Assembly: GCA_038277395.1 (NCBI GenBank)
Contig: CM076189.1
Coordinates: 85,983,421-86,047,420, forward strand
DNA from: Dryocosmus kuriphilus
Taxonomy: Eukaryota > Arthropoda > Insecta > Hymenoptera > Cynipidae
Length of the DNA stretch: 64,000 nt
Reading direction: 5' to 3'
Made by a program: the position numbers and the translations under genes
Part shown: in pieces, positions 46,030-57,710 of the stretch
Position numbering within the stretch: position 1 is the stretch's first letter
Layout of the letters: the number at the start of each line of letters is the position of its first letter
The notes under the pieces: model-generated
Told to the model about the DNA's origin: nothing
Database searches by the model: none
The model's input: the letters and a program-made list of their open reading frames with translations, nothing else

Positions 46030-49000
46030 GCACCAAAGCAAAGGCGCTTCGGCAGTCTTAGCCAGGCGCATGGCAGTGGTGCAAACAGGTATAGCCCTAA
46101 TCCAAGAACCTAGGTTATACAAGGAAAGGATCTGTGGCTTGGGACACACTGGTTCTATATATAAGGGGCCAAGCAAAAATGCACCTTGTGCATGCGTAGT
46201 CCTTAAGGGTATGGATGCGATACTGGTGCCTAAACACTGCTCCAGGGACCTTCTGGTTATCAGGGTAAGGCTTAGAGACATGCGCGGAGAAAGGCTAGAG
46301 GTGAATGTTGCCTCAGCTTACTTTCCGTTTAATGCGGTGGCGGACCCACCTCTGTTAGAGGTGGGGGCACTCATACAGCACTGTCAGGAGAAGGAAATTC
46401 ACCTGTTGTTGGGTTGCGATGCGAACGTTCACCATGTGGTGTGGGAGAGCACGAACAGCAATAATAGAGAAAGGGATCTTATAGAATACTTAGCTGGCAC
46501 TGAGCTAGATATACTAAATAGAGATAATGCACCTATATTCCAGAACAAAAGTCGGAGTGAATTTCTCGACTTGACTCTATTCTCGGGAAAACTGAGGGGC
46601 AGGTTAGTGGGATGGAGATTCTGCGATGAGTAGTCTCTCTCAGACCAAAATCTCAGACCACAAATACTGTTTCAGTTGGGCCTAAGAAAACCGGAGGTTT
46701 CGAAGATCAGAAATCCCAGGAACACACTTTGGGACTTTTATAAAGAGGAACTCAAAGCCAGGCTCTTGGAGTTTCCTACGAGGTATGGAACCATAGGCGA
46801 ATTAGAGCATTCTGCAGATTTTTTGCAAGGAGCTTTGATAAAATTTTATGAGAATTACTGCCCTATGAGCACAATAAAATCTAGGAATGGGGCCGAGTGG
46901 CGGAATAACCACGTTGAGAGGCTAAGGAAAAAAAACTAGGGCATTGTATAGTAGGGCTAACAAAACTGAACTCCCGTCAGAAAGAGAGGTATAAACTGGC
47001 CCAGACTGACTATAAGGAAAAAATAAGGATATACAAATTAGATGGCTGGACTAGCTACTGTGAAGGCAATAAAGTTATCCTGAGCACAGAGAGGCTTCAC
47101 AAGACCCTGTCGAAAGGCTCGGAAGCTCGTCTCTGACTCATAAGGCTTGAAAATGGCGAGCTTGCAGTGGATGAAGAAACAAGTCTGAATCGCCAGATGG
47201 AAGTTCACTTTCCAGGCTTGCAGAGAAAACAAAGCGACCAGCAAGAGGAGTGCCTAGGCCTAAGAAGAGAGAAGGCCGACTGGCGATTCTCAGCAAATTT
47301 CGTGGATTTTAGGAGGCAGAATGGCCCGTTAAATCCTTCAGCCCCTATAGGTCACCGGGGGCGGATGGGGTGTTTCCAGTGCTGCTACAAAAGGGCATGA
47401 ATAGCGTCATCGCCCCGTTGACAAAACTGTTCAGGGCTAGTATAGCCCTGAAACAAGTGCCGTCGGCATGGAAGAACGGCAGGGTTGTCTTTCTGCCCAA
47501 ACCGGGTAGGGAGGGCTACACCGCTGCGAAACATTTTAGGCAAATCAGCTTGACTTCTTTCATCCTAAAGACGGTAGAGAAGTTGGACGAGAGAAACATC
47601 AGGAATGAGGTGCTTCCAACCTCCCCGTTGCACAAAGGACAGAACGCTTTTCAGGCGGGCTGCTTGGTAGAAACAGCGCTTTAGGCTTCTGTGACAAAAG
47701 TGGAGCAACAGCTTGAACAAGGAGGATATGCGGTGGGCACGTTCCTATATTAAGAGGGTGCCTTTAGCAATACCCACCCAGAATTCATCTGTCGGTAGGC
47801 CACAAGGTGCGGCGTGCCAAGCCAGTTAGTATACTGGATAAGGAGAATGCTTCGCGGTAGTCATCTCGAAACCAGATAAGGTAATGGCCAGGTAGGGGGT
47901 GTGGCTCCACGAGGATGTCCACAGGGGGGTGTGTTGTCACCTCTCCTGTGGTTCATTGTGGTTGACAGTCTCCTACGATGGTTAAATGAAAAAGGGTATT
48001 ACACCCTAGGGTACGGAGATAACTTCGTCATCCTAGTCAGGGGATCTCATCTAGATATACTGATGGGGCTCACGAGGCCGCCGCTGCAAATCGTAGAGCT
48101 ATGGTGCGATAGCGCAGAGCTCTCGGTTAACCTGAATAAGACCAGTTTGGTAATACTCACAAGGAAATACAAGGTGCCGAAATTTGAGACTTCTGGATTC
48201 CGTGGCAAGAGACTAATGCTCTCAGACTCGTTTAAGTATCTGGAGGTCACCTTGGTTATTAGACTGAACTGGGTGAAGCATCTGGAAGCGCAATATTAAG
48301 ATTCATGATGAACTTTTGGACGTGTAGAAGAGTCTTTGAATGGACGTGTGGATTGGGGCCCAAAATGATACGCTGGCTATACACCATGGTCACCAAACCG
48401 AGAAGTCTATACGCAGCAGTAGTTTGTTTGCCACGAGTAACGCTCAAAGCGGCTCAGAAAAGGCTGCAATGATTACAAACGTTAGCGTTCAGGGGAATAG
48501 CGGGGTCGATAGCAGCGCTGTCCTACTTTCTCTGCGTGAAACCACTGAACATTGCGATAACGGCTTGGGCGACTCAAGCGATGAGCGGCCTAGTCAGTGC
48601 GAAAAGATAGAATCATGGAACTAGACGTACAAGGTTCCCAGAGGATATCAGCGCAATACCATTCTTAGGAATGAGGTATGATAGAATAACAATACGCTCC
48701 AATTTCACTGAAACCTTCAGAGTCCTTATTCCAATTAGGCACGAATAGCAGGTGAAGGTTAACCCACTCCTCCAGGGGGAAATCTGGTATAGAGACGGTT
48801 CTAGGGAGGAGGGGGTGCAGGAGAAGGAATATATGACAGCGCTAGCAGAAAAGGGTTGGAAATCCCATTTGGACAGCATGCCACCGTCTTTCAGGCGGAC
48901 GTCTCAGCTGTACTTCAATCTGCTGAAGCACTCATTGAAGTAAGCGCGGCCGAGCGACAGATTATAATCTGCTCAGACATTCAGGCAACGTTAACTGCAG

Positions 49001-49588
49001 TAGGAAAACCAGTTATAACATCAGAACTGGTTTGAGAATGCAACAAAACATTAAATCAGCTAGCAGAGAAAAACAAGGTAACACACACGTGGGTCCCTGG
49101 TCACAAAGAGATCAATGAAAATGAGAAGGCAGACCAGTTGGCAAAGAATAATGCAGCAAAAGGGTACGTTGGCCCGGAACCGGTAATGGGACTAGCATCG
49201 TGCTGCATGGGGCTGGCCATTAAAACTGGACTCGAAATAGATACCGGAAACACTAGGAACAGACGAAGGGATTTGGGCAGGCTAAGGCCATTCTGGGCCA
49301 GAAATTCTGAAGTTACCCAAAATAGATACAAGGACTATGGTACTCATGCTAACAGGGCATAATCATATGAACTATCTTAAGCATAAGATGGTACTCAGTC
49401 CCGCAGCAGAGTGCAGTATATGCGGTGGGGAGGAAGAGTCTTCCCATCATGTACTCGGCCAATTTCCGGCGCTTCCCGGGCTTCGGAGGCAAGTACTTGG
49501 GGATCATTTTATGGAACCCGGGGACATCACAACGATAAAAGTGGGCGACATGCTAGACTTCATCAAGAGGTCTGGGATTTTTCATTAA
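46030..49588 (+). pseudogene. LINE ORF2: endonuclease, RT, RNase H (broken)
   Basis: The endonuclease (46070-46633) has TGIALIQEPRLYKERI, LLLGCDANVHHVVWESTNSN, LDILNRDNAP and FLDLTLFSGK, then a stop in the SLSDQN region. The RT shows WKNGRVVFLPKPGREGY (47470), FRQISLTSFILKTVEKL, APRGCPQGGVLSPLLWFIVV (47901) and YGDNFVILV, where YADD has become YGDN. RNase H has the WYRDGS, CSDIQATL and HTWVPGHKEINENEKADQLA blocks near 48785-49140. The C-terminal motif CSICGGEEESSHHVL lies at 49413. At least eight frame breaks show long inactivity. Confidence 0.78.
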
Positions 49589-49594
49589 TAACAG

Positions 49595-49855
49595 AAATAC
49601 AATAGGTCCAATCCCTTAGTATTCAGACCCTCTCCCTGTTAGCGGGGCTCTACTGGAAGCCGTCCTCTAAATCCCCACCTTCTAAAGTGGGGCCTAGTAT
49701 GGCGATCACAGAAAGCAATAAAAATGAGGATCGTCCTGGGGGATCTTCATCTAACTCATCGCGAATAAGGGACGGCCCTAATGGGGACTGCGCCTCAGCA
49801 ATGAAGAACGTAACAGTTGTAGATAGCAATACCTCAAATGTTGAAAAAAAAAAAA
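49595..49855 (+). pseudogene. second copy of LINE 5' UTR and ORF1 head
   Basis: CAATCCCTTAGTATT...CTCTCCCTGTTAGCGGGGC and the coding phrase starting ATG 49699 (MAITESNKNEDRPGGSSSNS) match 44905-45140. The match ends in a 12-base A run at 49847-49858. It is a 260-bp head fragment placed directly behind the 3' end of the first copy. Confidence 0.72.
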
Positions 49856-49859
49856 CAGA

Positions 49860-51440
49860 AGTAATACCAGGATATGAAGTAGCCTTTTTATTCTCCTTGC
49901 TGTAGCCTTTCACACGGCAGACGCAAAAATAAGAGTCTTCATGACTCTCTGTTTATCGCGAAAGCTTGGTTACTAAAAATGTATTTTAAGGAGCAAGAGT
50001 TTTAATTTCAGAAGCTTTTACTAGTTTTGAGAAAGAAGATAACATTGTAATGTTGGATAACATCAACCTTAGAAAAAAACTGTGTTTTTTGCATCTTTAT
50101 GTTAGGACGCCTCAAAAACCTGACGCGATAGAGCAATTCTCAGGAAAGATTCGGTTACAGCACACAAAAATCCTTCCAGTATACCTAATTTAATGTGTGA
50201 TATAAAAAACCAGAATTTACATTACGATTTCATTGTTCAAACACAGATATATTAACTAAAGTCGTAAAATTTCCACTAATTCTGATTAAGACAGAGCCAA
50301 CATGCCATATCACTAAATTACAAGCGCAACAATATTTGCCTTCTTATCCTTTCAAGCAAGTTGAAAATTTTATTTTAAAGAATCGCCTTTATTTGAGAAA
50401 CTCTTTTGTTTCTTACTTTATCACGAATATAAAAAAAATTTTAGACAATAAAAATAGTGTTGTCACAATTGGTGGAAGTATGATTAGCTATGCTAATTAC
50501 ATAGCTTGAAAATTTACTTCTTATGGTTGGAAATCGTAACAATTATTACTTGTCCATTTCACGTCCTTAGGACGAATTTTGAAACTGAACATGGATGAAA
50601 CAAATTTTATAATTATGTGCCACATCTGCTTTTCATATTGAAATACCGAACAGATAATATTAACCAATTTTACCATTTTTTTATATTTCTTAAATGCCAA
50701 CACATAGATGGTTTATTACTCTGTTTTATAATTATTTATTACCTTCCAACTCTCTATTTCTATAGTTCAATTGTAGCTTCCCTGCACTCCCATAAAGATC
50801 TACTTGTTTTAATATTAGTGGCTATTCCCGGCAATACCTAAATATTTAATTTTACTTATTGTAGTTTGTTCACTAAGTTCTACGTCAAATGTGTTCAAAT
50901 TTTGCGAATATTTGAACAAATGAAAATGGTCTTTATCATAAAATAGATTTTTTTTGCAATTGTATAATTAATCATTGTTGTTCAAAATTGGAAAATGATT
51001 AATAGCAGAGTACAAAATGAGACATTTTTCAACGATAAAATGTGCAACATTAAGAATTTCGATTTCTGTGTGCGTCAATTACTCGTAATATCCCATATTA
51101 TGTACTTTATTTACAATCGGAAACTTTATTGTATTTGGCGCAGAACAAACAAATCTATTATTATTAAAGGTTTAAGAATGGTATATCGTCAGAATCAAAA
51201 CTTTCGAAGTTGAATTGTTGTAAATTTAAAGTCCTGGAAATTGAATAATTTGACTCAGAACATCTATGTCCTTAAGTTGGAAGATGTCACAAATAAAAAT
51301 ACAATTTTACATTTGACAGTAAGTGAAACAATCTGCCGGTTGTGTAGACAACTTATCCATGCTTTTTTAAATTTAGGCAGCCCATTAGATCAACTTTAAT
51401 CGTTTAAAAGATATCTAAAAGGGTATAGCTAGAAAGAATT
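49860..51440. other. no recognisable gene
   Basis: AT-rich DNA with frames up to 74 codons that match nothing I know. A few coding-like phrases without a continuous frame suggest either old transposon debris or intron. Confidence 0.4.
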
Positions 51441-51449
51441 TCAGAGTGT

Positions 51450-52110
51450 AGACATGTGGGAAGACAGGCTTAGAAGATTACATATAACAAAGGAAGAAGT
51501 CCAGAAAAATTTGTATGAAGCAAATAATAAACAAGATACAGGGTATTATTTAAGGGGAATGGAAATTAAATATAAAATAGAAGATAGAGTTCTAATAAGG
51601 GGAAAAGCTGTCAAATAAGGCATATAAAAAGGCAAGAAAATTTTTCGATCAGTATGGGGGTCCATTTATAGTTATGAAGAACATCTTCCCCGTAATTTAT
51701 TAATTGAAAAACTTCGAAGGAAAAGAGGGTGAGTAGTTCAATATCAACGGCTTCAAAATAGAAAATGTAGATATTAGTAGTAAAGCATATATAACAGAAA
51801 GAAAATTTTCTTTGCAACAGGAATAAGGCAAACATGGAGGAAAACGGGGAAACTGAAATGGAAGAAGTAACTTCATTTTCGAAAAGCAACGTCGGGGAAA
51901 AACAAGGCGGACTCCAATGCCGATTTTGCAACAAATCAGTACCTACAATAATTTACGTAATTCACGACACCTTTGTAGTAACAGACCCTAGAGGTTAAAA
52001 AGCAATTTTACAATTCCAGACACCAGAAGACAGACATATATACGGGGGAACTGGGAACTTAGACATAACTTTTCTGCATAGTACTAATGTTTCAGTAATT
52101 GATTTGTAAT
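51450..52110 (+). pseudogene. retroelement-like debris with CxxC motif
   Basis: From 51455 the frame MWEDRLRRLHITKEEVQKNL, DTGYYLRGMEIKYKIEDRVL, IRGKAVK resembles the C-terminal tail of an LTR-retroelement integrase. At 51834 a second frame starts MEENGETEMEEVTSFSKSN, then GGLQCRFCNKSVPTIIYVIH and, after a stop, AILQFQTPEDRHIYGG. This is a small protein with one CxxC pair. No RT or LTR accompanies them, so assignment to a gypsy-like element is tentative. Confidence 0.35.
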
Positions 52111-52845
52111 TTGCTGTTAATCATTATATTTCGTCACTTGTGACCGAAATGAATGAAGACCGTCAGTGTGAAAAGAAAATGTATGGCCGTGATTATGGTA
52201 TCACTAGTTTTTGTAAAAAAATCAAAAATATGAATTGCATAATATTTTTTCATTTCATGTAAAACTATGATCGATTTTTCTTAACGTGCTTGATAAAATT
52301 GTTAGTCTTTAAACACGTGGGCTACACGGACCAAAACAATTTTTTAACTCTAAGGCCGCCAAACTTTTTTACTTCTTTAAGGCTTTTTTTGAGGGTTTGG
52401 GAGGGGGATATGCTAATACAGTAGATGCTTGTGTATACGTAAAGATACATATATTGTTGAAAAAATATTCTTTAATTTATATTAAATAAAATATATCTAG
52501 TTACATGGTAAGTTGGCGCATCAGGACGAAAATGGAACAGAGATGAAACAAAAGGCAAAAAAGTGTTCCAGGTAACTTTTTATGTTTACCTATTGGTATG
52601 GATAAGACGTGAACATTACTCTCGGTAAGGACTAACTATTATTTGTTATCTGATGGAATGGGTAAAAACGAAGGCTTAAACGCATGTCAGGGTACCATCG
52701 TGTACTTGACTGCCTGGCGAACCTTTTCTATTGTTGCGCACTCCGCCGCCCGACGAGGCATAGGTTTGCTCAGTCGGAGGCTACAGTACAGGTTGCGATG
52801 TTACGCGTTACAATGTACATGTACCTTTAAAATTTAAGTGGTTCT

Positions 52846-53035
52846 GTTACCCCACTAGGCGTTGGAGAAGAGGTAGAGAAGCGACTTTACATTATTTTTG
52901 TGACCAGACACAGGGGTGATTTCCCGAACCCCATGAGGCGTTGGAAAAGGGGTAGGGATGATATCATACATTATTTTTGTGACCATTCACACGGGTGCTT
53001 TCCCGCCCCCAATCATACATAGGAAAAGGGGATGG
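52846..53035. repeat. two ~95-bp tandem units
   Basis: (T/A)CCCC(A/T)(C/T)(T/G)AGGCGTTGGA, then GGGTAG, then ACATTATTTTTGTGACCA and GGGTG(A/C)TTTCCCG occur at ~52850 and ~52930. A weak third begins at ~53010. No coding. Confidence 0.65.
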
Positions 53036-54400
53036 TGGTGTGGAACAAAGCCATTTGAATTTTATAGGTTTATTTCATGTACCATCGCAACGTACACGGT
53101 AGCCACCGGCTGAGCATCAGAAAGCCTCGTCCAGCTCGAGCTCGAGTAGGGTCCGAGTCGGGTCAAAAGAAAACAGAAAAGGTCGGCATGGGCGATAGGC
53201 GGACGGTGATACCCTGACATGCGTTTCACCCAAAATGAAGTATTACCCTGATTTGGGTGAACTGCAGTTGCTTCTTTCAGCGAAGTAGAACCGTATGTTT
53301 ACTAACTAAGAAGGAGAAGAAGGCGAATATTTTTATTCCTAACAGCATAGAAACTATGTAGTTATTGATCTCAATGGTAAATTAATCACTACCTCTTTAA
53401 ATATGAGTGTATAGTGCAAAATAAAATAGACAGCTCTTCCAAGCTCTTCTGCTTTCTAGCAGGCAACTTTAAGTGACGTCAAGGTACCTAGACCTTAGGA
53501 GAAGCATTGAGAATTACTCTCCACATGGTTAAAGTCAGAATGTTTCCCCAGATGTCAGGGTAGAAATTACCCGTATTTTGTAATTTAATGTGCAGGTGAT
53601 CTTTCTCTAGAATTGGGGTAAGGATTTATCTTCCTTTCTCTGTTAATTTAAAACAATCCAGCTACCCAAACAAGTTTCTTTCATAATACATTTATGAAAA
53701 AATATCATTTGCGTAGACTGATATATTGGCGATTTTGAGTGTAAAAAATATATTTCGTAAAATATATACAAAGACGTTATTGTTCGATTTTTCAGAGTGT
53801 ACGTGAAAAAAATACCCGCCACTTCTAGTGATTTAAAGCACCACCATCTTTGTTCGATATTGCTTGCATTATTAATTAATTTAATCATCTCTGAAACTGA
53901 GATTTAAATTATAAAGCTAATATTTGACAAGGTATTCAAATTTCAAGTAAAAACTCAAGCTGTCATATGACCTGTCAGGTGGTTTATGTATTTCATGAAA
54001 ATTCTGTGCGCAACCATAATCTTAAATATCGAGAATATAAAAGTGTTCAATGAGTTAGCTTAACATAAAGTGTTAGCTATTTAGGGATTCAAATCATTTG
54101 CCCTGGAATCAAACAAAATACAAATAAAAGTGACAAAGCTACTTCACTGAAGTCAATGTACAAAAAATAGTGCGTAGCGTTTCTGGAAATACACAAACAT
54201 TAAAGGAACTATTTTTGTCTTCAATTTTTCTTTCGGCTCATAAACCTTCCCATTTCTAAAATTTTATTCTAATTATTGTATAGAGCCCCGAAATAAATAG
54301 ATATATTTTTAGTAAAAGTTAGCAGTTTTACAAAAAAAAAAACAAAAATTAACTAATTATTATTTTTCCATAAATTATTTAAATTCGCGAAATCTAAAAT
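53036..54400. other. no gene; contains second copy of the 43.4-44.0 kb flank
   Basis: 53690-54270 is homologous to 43430-43990 (see 43297-44360). 53036-53690 shows nothing I recognise. Confidence 0.5.
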
Positions 54401-54404
54401 TGTT

Positions 54405-55020
54405 GAATCGTCACCGTCCTCCATCATTGGAGCATCAGCTGTTTCAACAGGGTAGATCTTCGAGCTGGCCCATTTGACTGATAAGTACTTTCAAGCCTTA
54501 ACCACACTTCGCGAATCGTACCGCACCACTTCAGTTGTTTCATTTGCGAAGGTTGTATCGAAAATATTAAGTCCCATTTGCCTTTGTTATCTTTCGAGGT
54601 CCACGCAATGATCTCAATTTCCTTCGAGCTCGTAGTTGCCGCTTTCGGCTCTTGGCCGTAAACGTATCCCCACGCGTCGTTTTTTTATCAATAATGCTTC
54701 CATTTGCATCTTCTACATATCAAAATTTTCTCTGTTGAAAGACTCTATTCGCGCCAAATTTCCCGAAGACATTTTCGCTTTGGTAACGCGATGACACGAC
54801 TCGACAATTTAACATCTAAACGAAATTTGTCACACGATTTCGTAGTTCCCACAAATCACAACTTATTCCAATCTCCTGATCCCATAACCTGAGAGCAGGA
54901 GTGTGTTGGGTTCATCCTAATACTGCAATAAGACACTAAAATCACAGTATATTTGATTTATTGATAGGGTTGGCAAAAGACATAGAGAATGCTCGAAGCT
55001 TATGGTCACTTTTAAATATA
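54405..55020 (-). pseudogene. copia fragment: LTR end, primer site and gag start
   Basis: On the minus strand, after an LTR-like AATAAATCAAATATACTG (about 54957) and a primer-binding-site-like TTATGGGATCAGGAG (~54890), gag starts at ~54768 with MSSGNLARIESFNRENFDM. After an indel it continues KNDAWGYVYGQEPKAATTSS, TIREVWLRLESTYQSNGPAR and RSTLLKQLML. This is the N-terminal capsid region of copia Gag. One stop early and one frameshift break it, and it is cut off at ~54410. It is related to, but not derived from, the copies at 1.6-8.6 kb. Confidence 0.72.
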
Positions 55021-55613
55021 GCAGGCAGCACTTTAAAGGCGACTAAGGATCTCCCGGTAAATATAAAATAACCTCAACAATTATTTTTTTACAGAAGACA
55101 TAAAAATCAATAACATTTATCATTAAGTAGAACAACAAGTTTTAAATTGCACCTCATCTTTAGAACATTGAACAGCATAAGTTCGTAAATGTTCATGTAA
55201 AAATCTTCAGACGTTTTTTATTTAGATCGAGTCAATGTGAAAATATTTATTATATTTCGTTTTTCAAGAAATCCGGTTTTTTTATTTCCTTTTAGAGCAG
55301 TTAAAACATACAACTCTTTTTTTAACAATTTTAAGGATGCCTTAACAAATTTCCAACTTAGTAGTATTAAGAAAAATGCATTAAAGTATTTCGGCTAACT
55401 TTATGCGTGATTATTGAATAGATTTCAAGGCATTTTTCGTAAAACTGAATGGACCTCTCGAAATCGATTATAGAATATATTTTTTTAAATTCTTTATATA
55501 AGTTTCAAAAGCCATTTTAAGAATCAGCTGACTTTCTATTAATTGGTAAGAAAGTATAATTGAGTAAGATGAAAAAATTCATAAATAAAATGTCCCTATA
55601 TTCCTTTTTACAG

Positions 55614-56081
55614 GAATACGCGTTTACGCATCTAGTTTGGCTCGTGGCAAGCAATTTTAGTGGATATTTTGGGCATGAGCCAGCTCAGTCGTTATTGCTT
55701 GTTCGTAATTTTTTGGCCAATAGCAGCACCATAATCATGCCTCAGCCACCGTATTCATCAGATGAGGCTCCCTGCGACTTTTTCCGGTTTCCATAACTGA
55801 AAAGACCCACGAAGGGAAGGCTTTTTGCGACGATTGAGGAGACAAAGACCGCATCGCCGGAAGAGCTGAAGGGTATACCAAAAAGTACTTATCAGAAATG
55901 CTTCGAGTATTGGAAAAAGCGCTGGCACAAATGTATTATATCCGAGGGGGATTACTTTGAAGGGGACAGCATCAATATTGATTAATAAATAAACGTATCT
56001 TGACAAAAATAAAAAGTCACCTTACTTTTTGATCACACCTCGTATGTATATTAAACGAAGATGGAATAGCAGTTTTTCACG
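55614..56081 (+). pseudogene. broken copy of the 78-bp RLLD exon
   Basis: The acceptor TTCCTTTTTACAG is intact and the first bases (GAATACGCG) resemble the start of the exons at 32907 and 37984. The tail, TGTATATTAAACGAAGATGG to CAC, matches their end (NEDGIAVFH), but the donor GT has become GA. A mariner remnant lies between. This copy cannot be spliced normally. Confidence 0.6.
55660..56042 (+). mobile_element. 5'-deleted mariner remnant (3' half)
   Basis: Transposase C-terminal sequence runs from AQSLLLVRNFLANSSTIIMP through QPPYSSDEAPCDFFRFP and, after a stop at 55796, continues KGRLFATIEETKTA, PKSTYQKCFEYWKKRWHK and GDYFEGDSINID. The 3' inverted repeat AGTAAGGTGA...CACACCTCG ends at 56042, followed by TA. 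The HDNAPAH motif is degraded to HEPAQ and the whole 5' part is absent, so the left limit is uncertain. This is a different mariner lineage from the one at 6352-7262 (different inverted repeat). Confidence 0.8.
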
Positions 56082-56682
56082 GAACTTTGAAAACACGTAG
56101 TTTGTCAGCGTATTACAGAAATGTAAAATTCTCGAATATAAATAGTTACTTGTTCAATAATCAATAATACATACTATTTTTTGGGACTAATGGAAAATAA
56201 CAAAAAAGTAAATACCGAGGACAAAAATGAACATAATAGAAAATTGTCGAAAATATGATTTAACGAATTATAAAATTTACGAAGTTCAAAACAGCAAGCT
56301 CTTACTGTCGAAAAATAAGAATATGTAATTGTACAAATAACCAATTTAAAAATACGCGAAATTAAAGCTTGCTTATTTGCTAAATTTAACAACTACAAAA
56401 TTAGCAAATGATAAAATGACGAATTAGCCATTTAAATCCTTAAGTTCCCGAAATAAAAAATTCCCGAAGTTTAAAATTGCTGAAATTTCAAGTTCTTGAA
56501 ACCAATATTGCTGAAAATATATATTCAATTATTTAAATGCGAATAATAAATATTATTTAGAAATCAATGAAAAATAACATAATAATAAATAAGGAATATA
56601 AAAATCAACAAAGAAAAAACGTTCTCGAAAATACAAATTAAGGAAATATAAAATTTACGAAGTTTAAAATAACAGTCTTTAT

Positions 56683-57710
56683 TATTATTATAGTGTAGCT
56701 TTGCGAACCCGGAAGTTCTTTGCCTCGCGTACACAGAACCGCCGCGCATCTCTATCCTGTGCATTCTTAATCCCGATTAAATAATCATGTCCTAGCTCTT
56801 TTAGATCGTCCTTTACGTTTCTCTTCCATGTGTTTCTCGGTTTGCCTAGAGGTCTGTTCTTAATCGGTTTACCTCTAAAACCTTGAGCCAATGTTCTTTC
56901 GTTGCCCATTCTTGCTACATGTCCTGCCCAGATTAATGTGCGCGCTTTCATTGCTCTATTAATATTTACTGTCACGTAGAGAGCATGCAAATCATCATTA
57001 TGCAGTTTTATCCATTCAGAATTATTTTCGTCCATTTTTGGCCCATAGATTATTCTATGTACCTTATTTTCGATTACTCTAAGCCTGTTCTCCACTCCTT
57101 TCGTCGGCGCCCATGTTTCGCATCTATATATGAGGACCGGAATTATTATCGTTTTGTAAATTCTTACTTTGATGTTTCTAGATAACAATAGCGATTTTAG
57201 TAATGTATTTGCTGCATAGCAGCACCCATTTCCAGCGTGCAGGGGCCTGCTGATTTTCGTTTTAACGTTATCGTCGCTAGTTGTAAAAGTCCCGATACAT
57301 TTAAACTTATTAACTCTTTCATCTTTCATATTTCCGGCAACTGGATCATCCTCTTCATTGCTTTGTTTTGATCTGTCGACGATCAAACATTTTGTCTTCG
57401 ATTCGCTAACCTCTAAACCTATTTCCTGGGCTTTCGTGATCAAGATTTCTGCATTTTTAGCTACCGTTTCTTTATCACCGCCGGCTAAGTCAAGATCACC
57501 CACATATTCCAGAATTTGTATTATCCCATAGAGGGTAGCACCGGCCGAACCTTTTTGCAATTGTCCGACCACGTATTCTAAAACTGAGTTGAAAAGAATG
57601 CACGAAAGCGTAATGCCCTGTTTCAGACCTTCGCGGATCGAAAATTTTTTAGATAAATTTCCGTTAACTCGTATTCAACCCCTACTGCCGCTTAAGCAAG
57701 CACCGATAAG
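56683..57710 (-). pseudogene. RTE-clade LINE, C-terminal half of RT ORF
   Basis: The minus-strand frame is open for 294 codons (57572-56688). It includes ILEYVGDLDLAGGDK, where the catalytic YADD is YVGD, GLEVSESKTKCLIVDRSK, INKFKCIGTFTTSDDNVKTK, RIYKTIIIPVLIYRCETWAP, RVIENKVHRIIYGPKMDENN, LIWAGHVARMGNERTLAQGF and RPLGKPRNTWKRNVKDDLKE. Upstream to 57710 it continues SKKFSIREGLKQGITLSCIL. (ATT)n at 56683-56697 is the simple-repeat tail usual for RTE elements. The other half lies at 63557-64000, across the inserted satellite element. Confidence 0.85.

Larger units (their letters stand above)
44550..49610 (+). mobile_element. Jockey-type LINE, near full length, decayed
   Basis: About 5 kb: a GC-rich 5' UTR (44550-44985), ORF1 and ORF2 in order. 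ORF2 has endonuclease, RT, RNase H and a C-terminal cysteine motif. The GC content contrasts with the AT-rich surroundings. No poly(A) is seen before the second partial copy starts at ~49595. Confidence 0.78.
55025..56680. repeat. third copy of the 78-bp-exon region
   Basis: 55130-55613 matches 32440-32906 and 37490-37983 (AAGTTTTAAATTGCACCTCATCTTTAGAACATT, GATTATTGAATAGATTTCAA, ATGAAAAAATTCATAAATAAAATGTC). 56045-56690 matches 38030-38820 (AATCAATAATACATA, AAATACCGAGGACAAAAATGAAC). So the block 37.5-38.8 kb recurs here. Confidence 0.72.
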
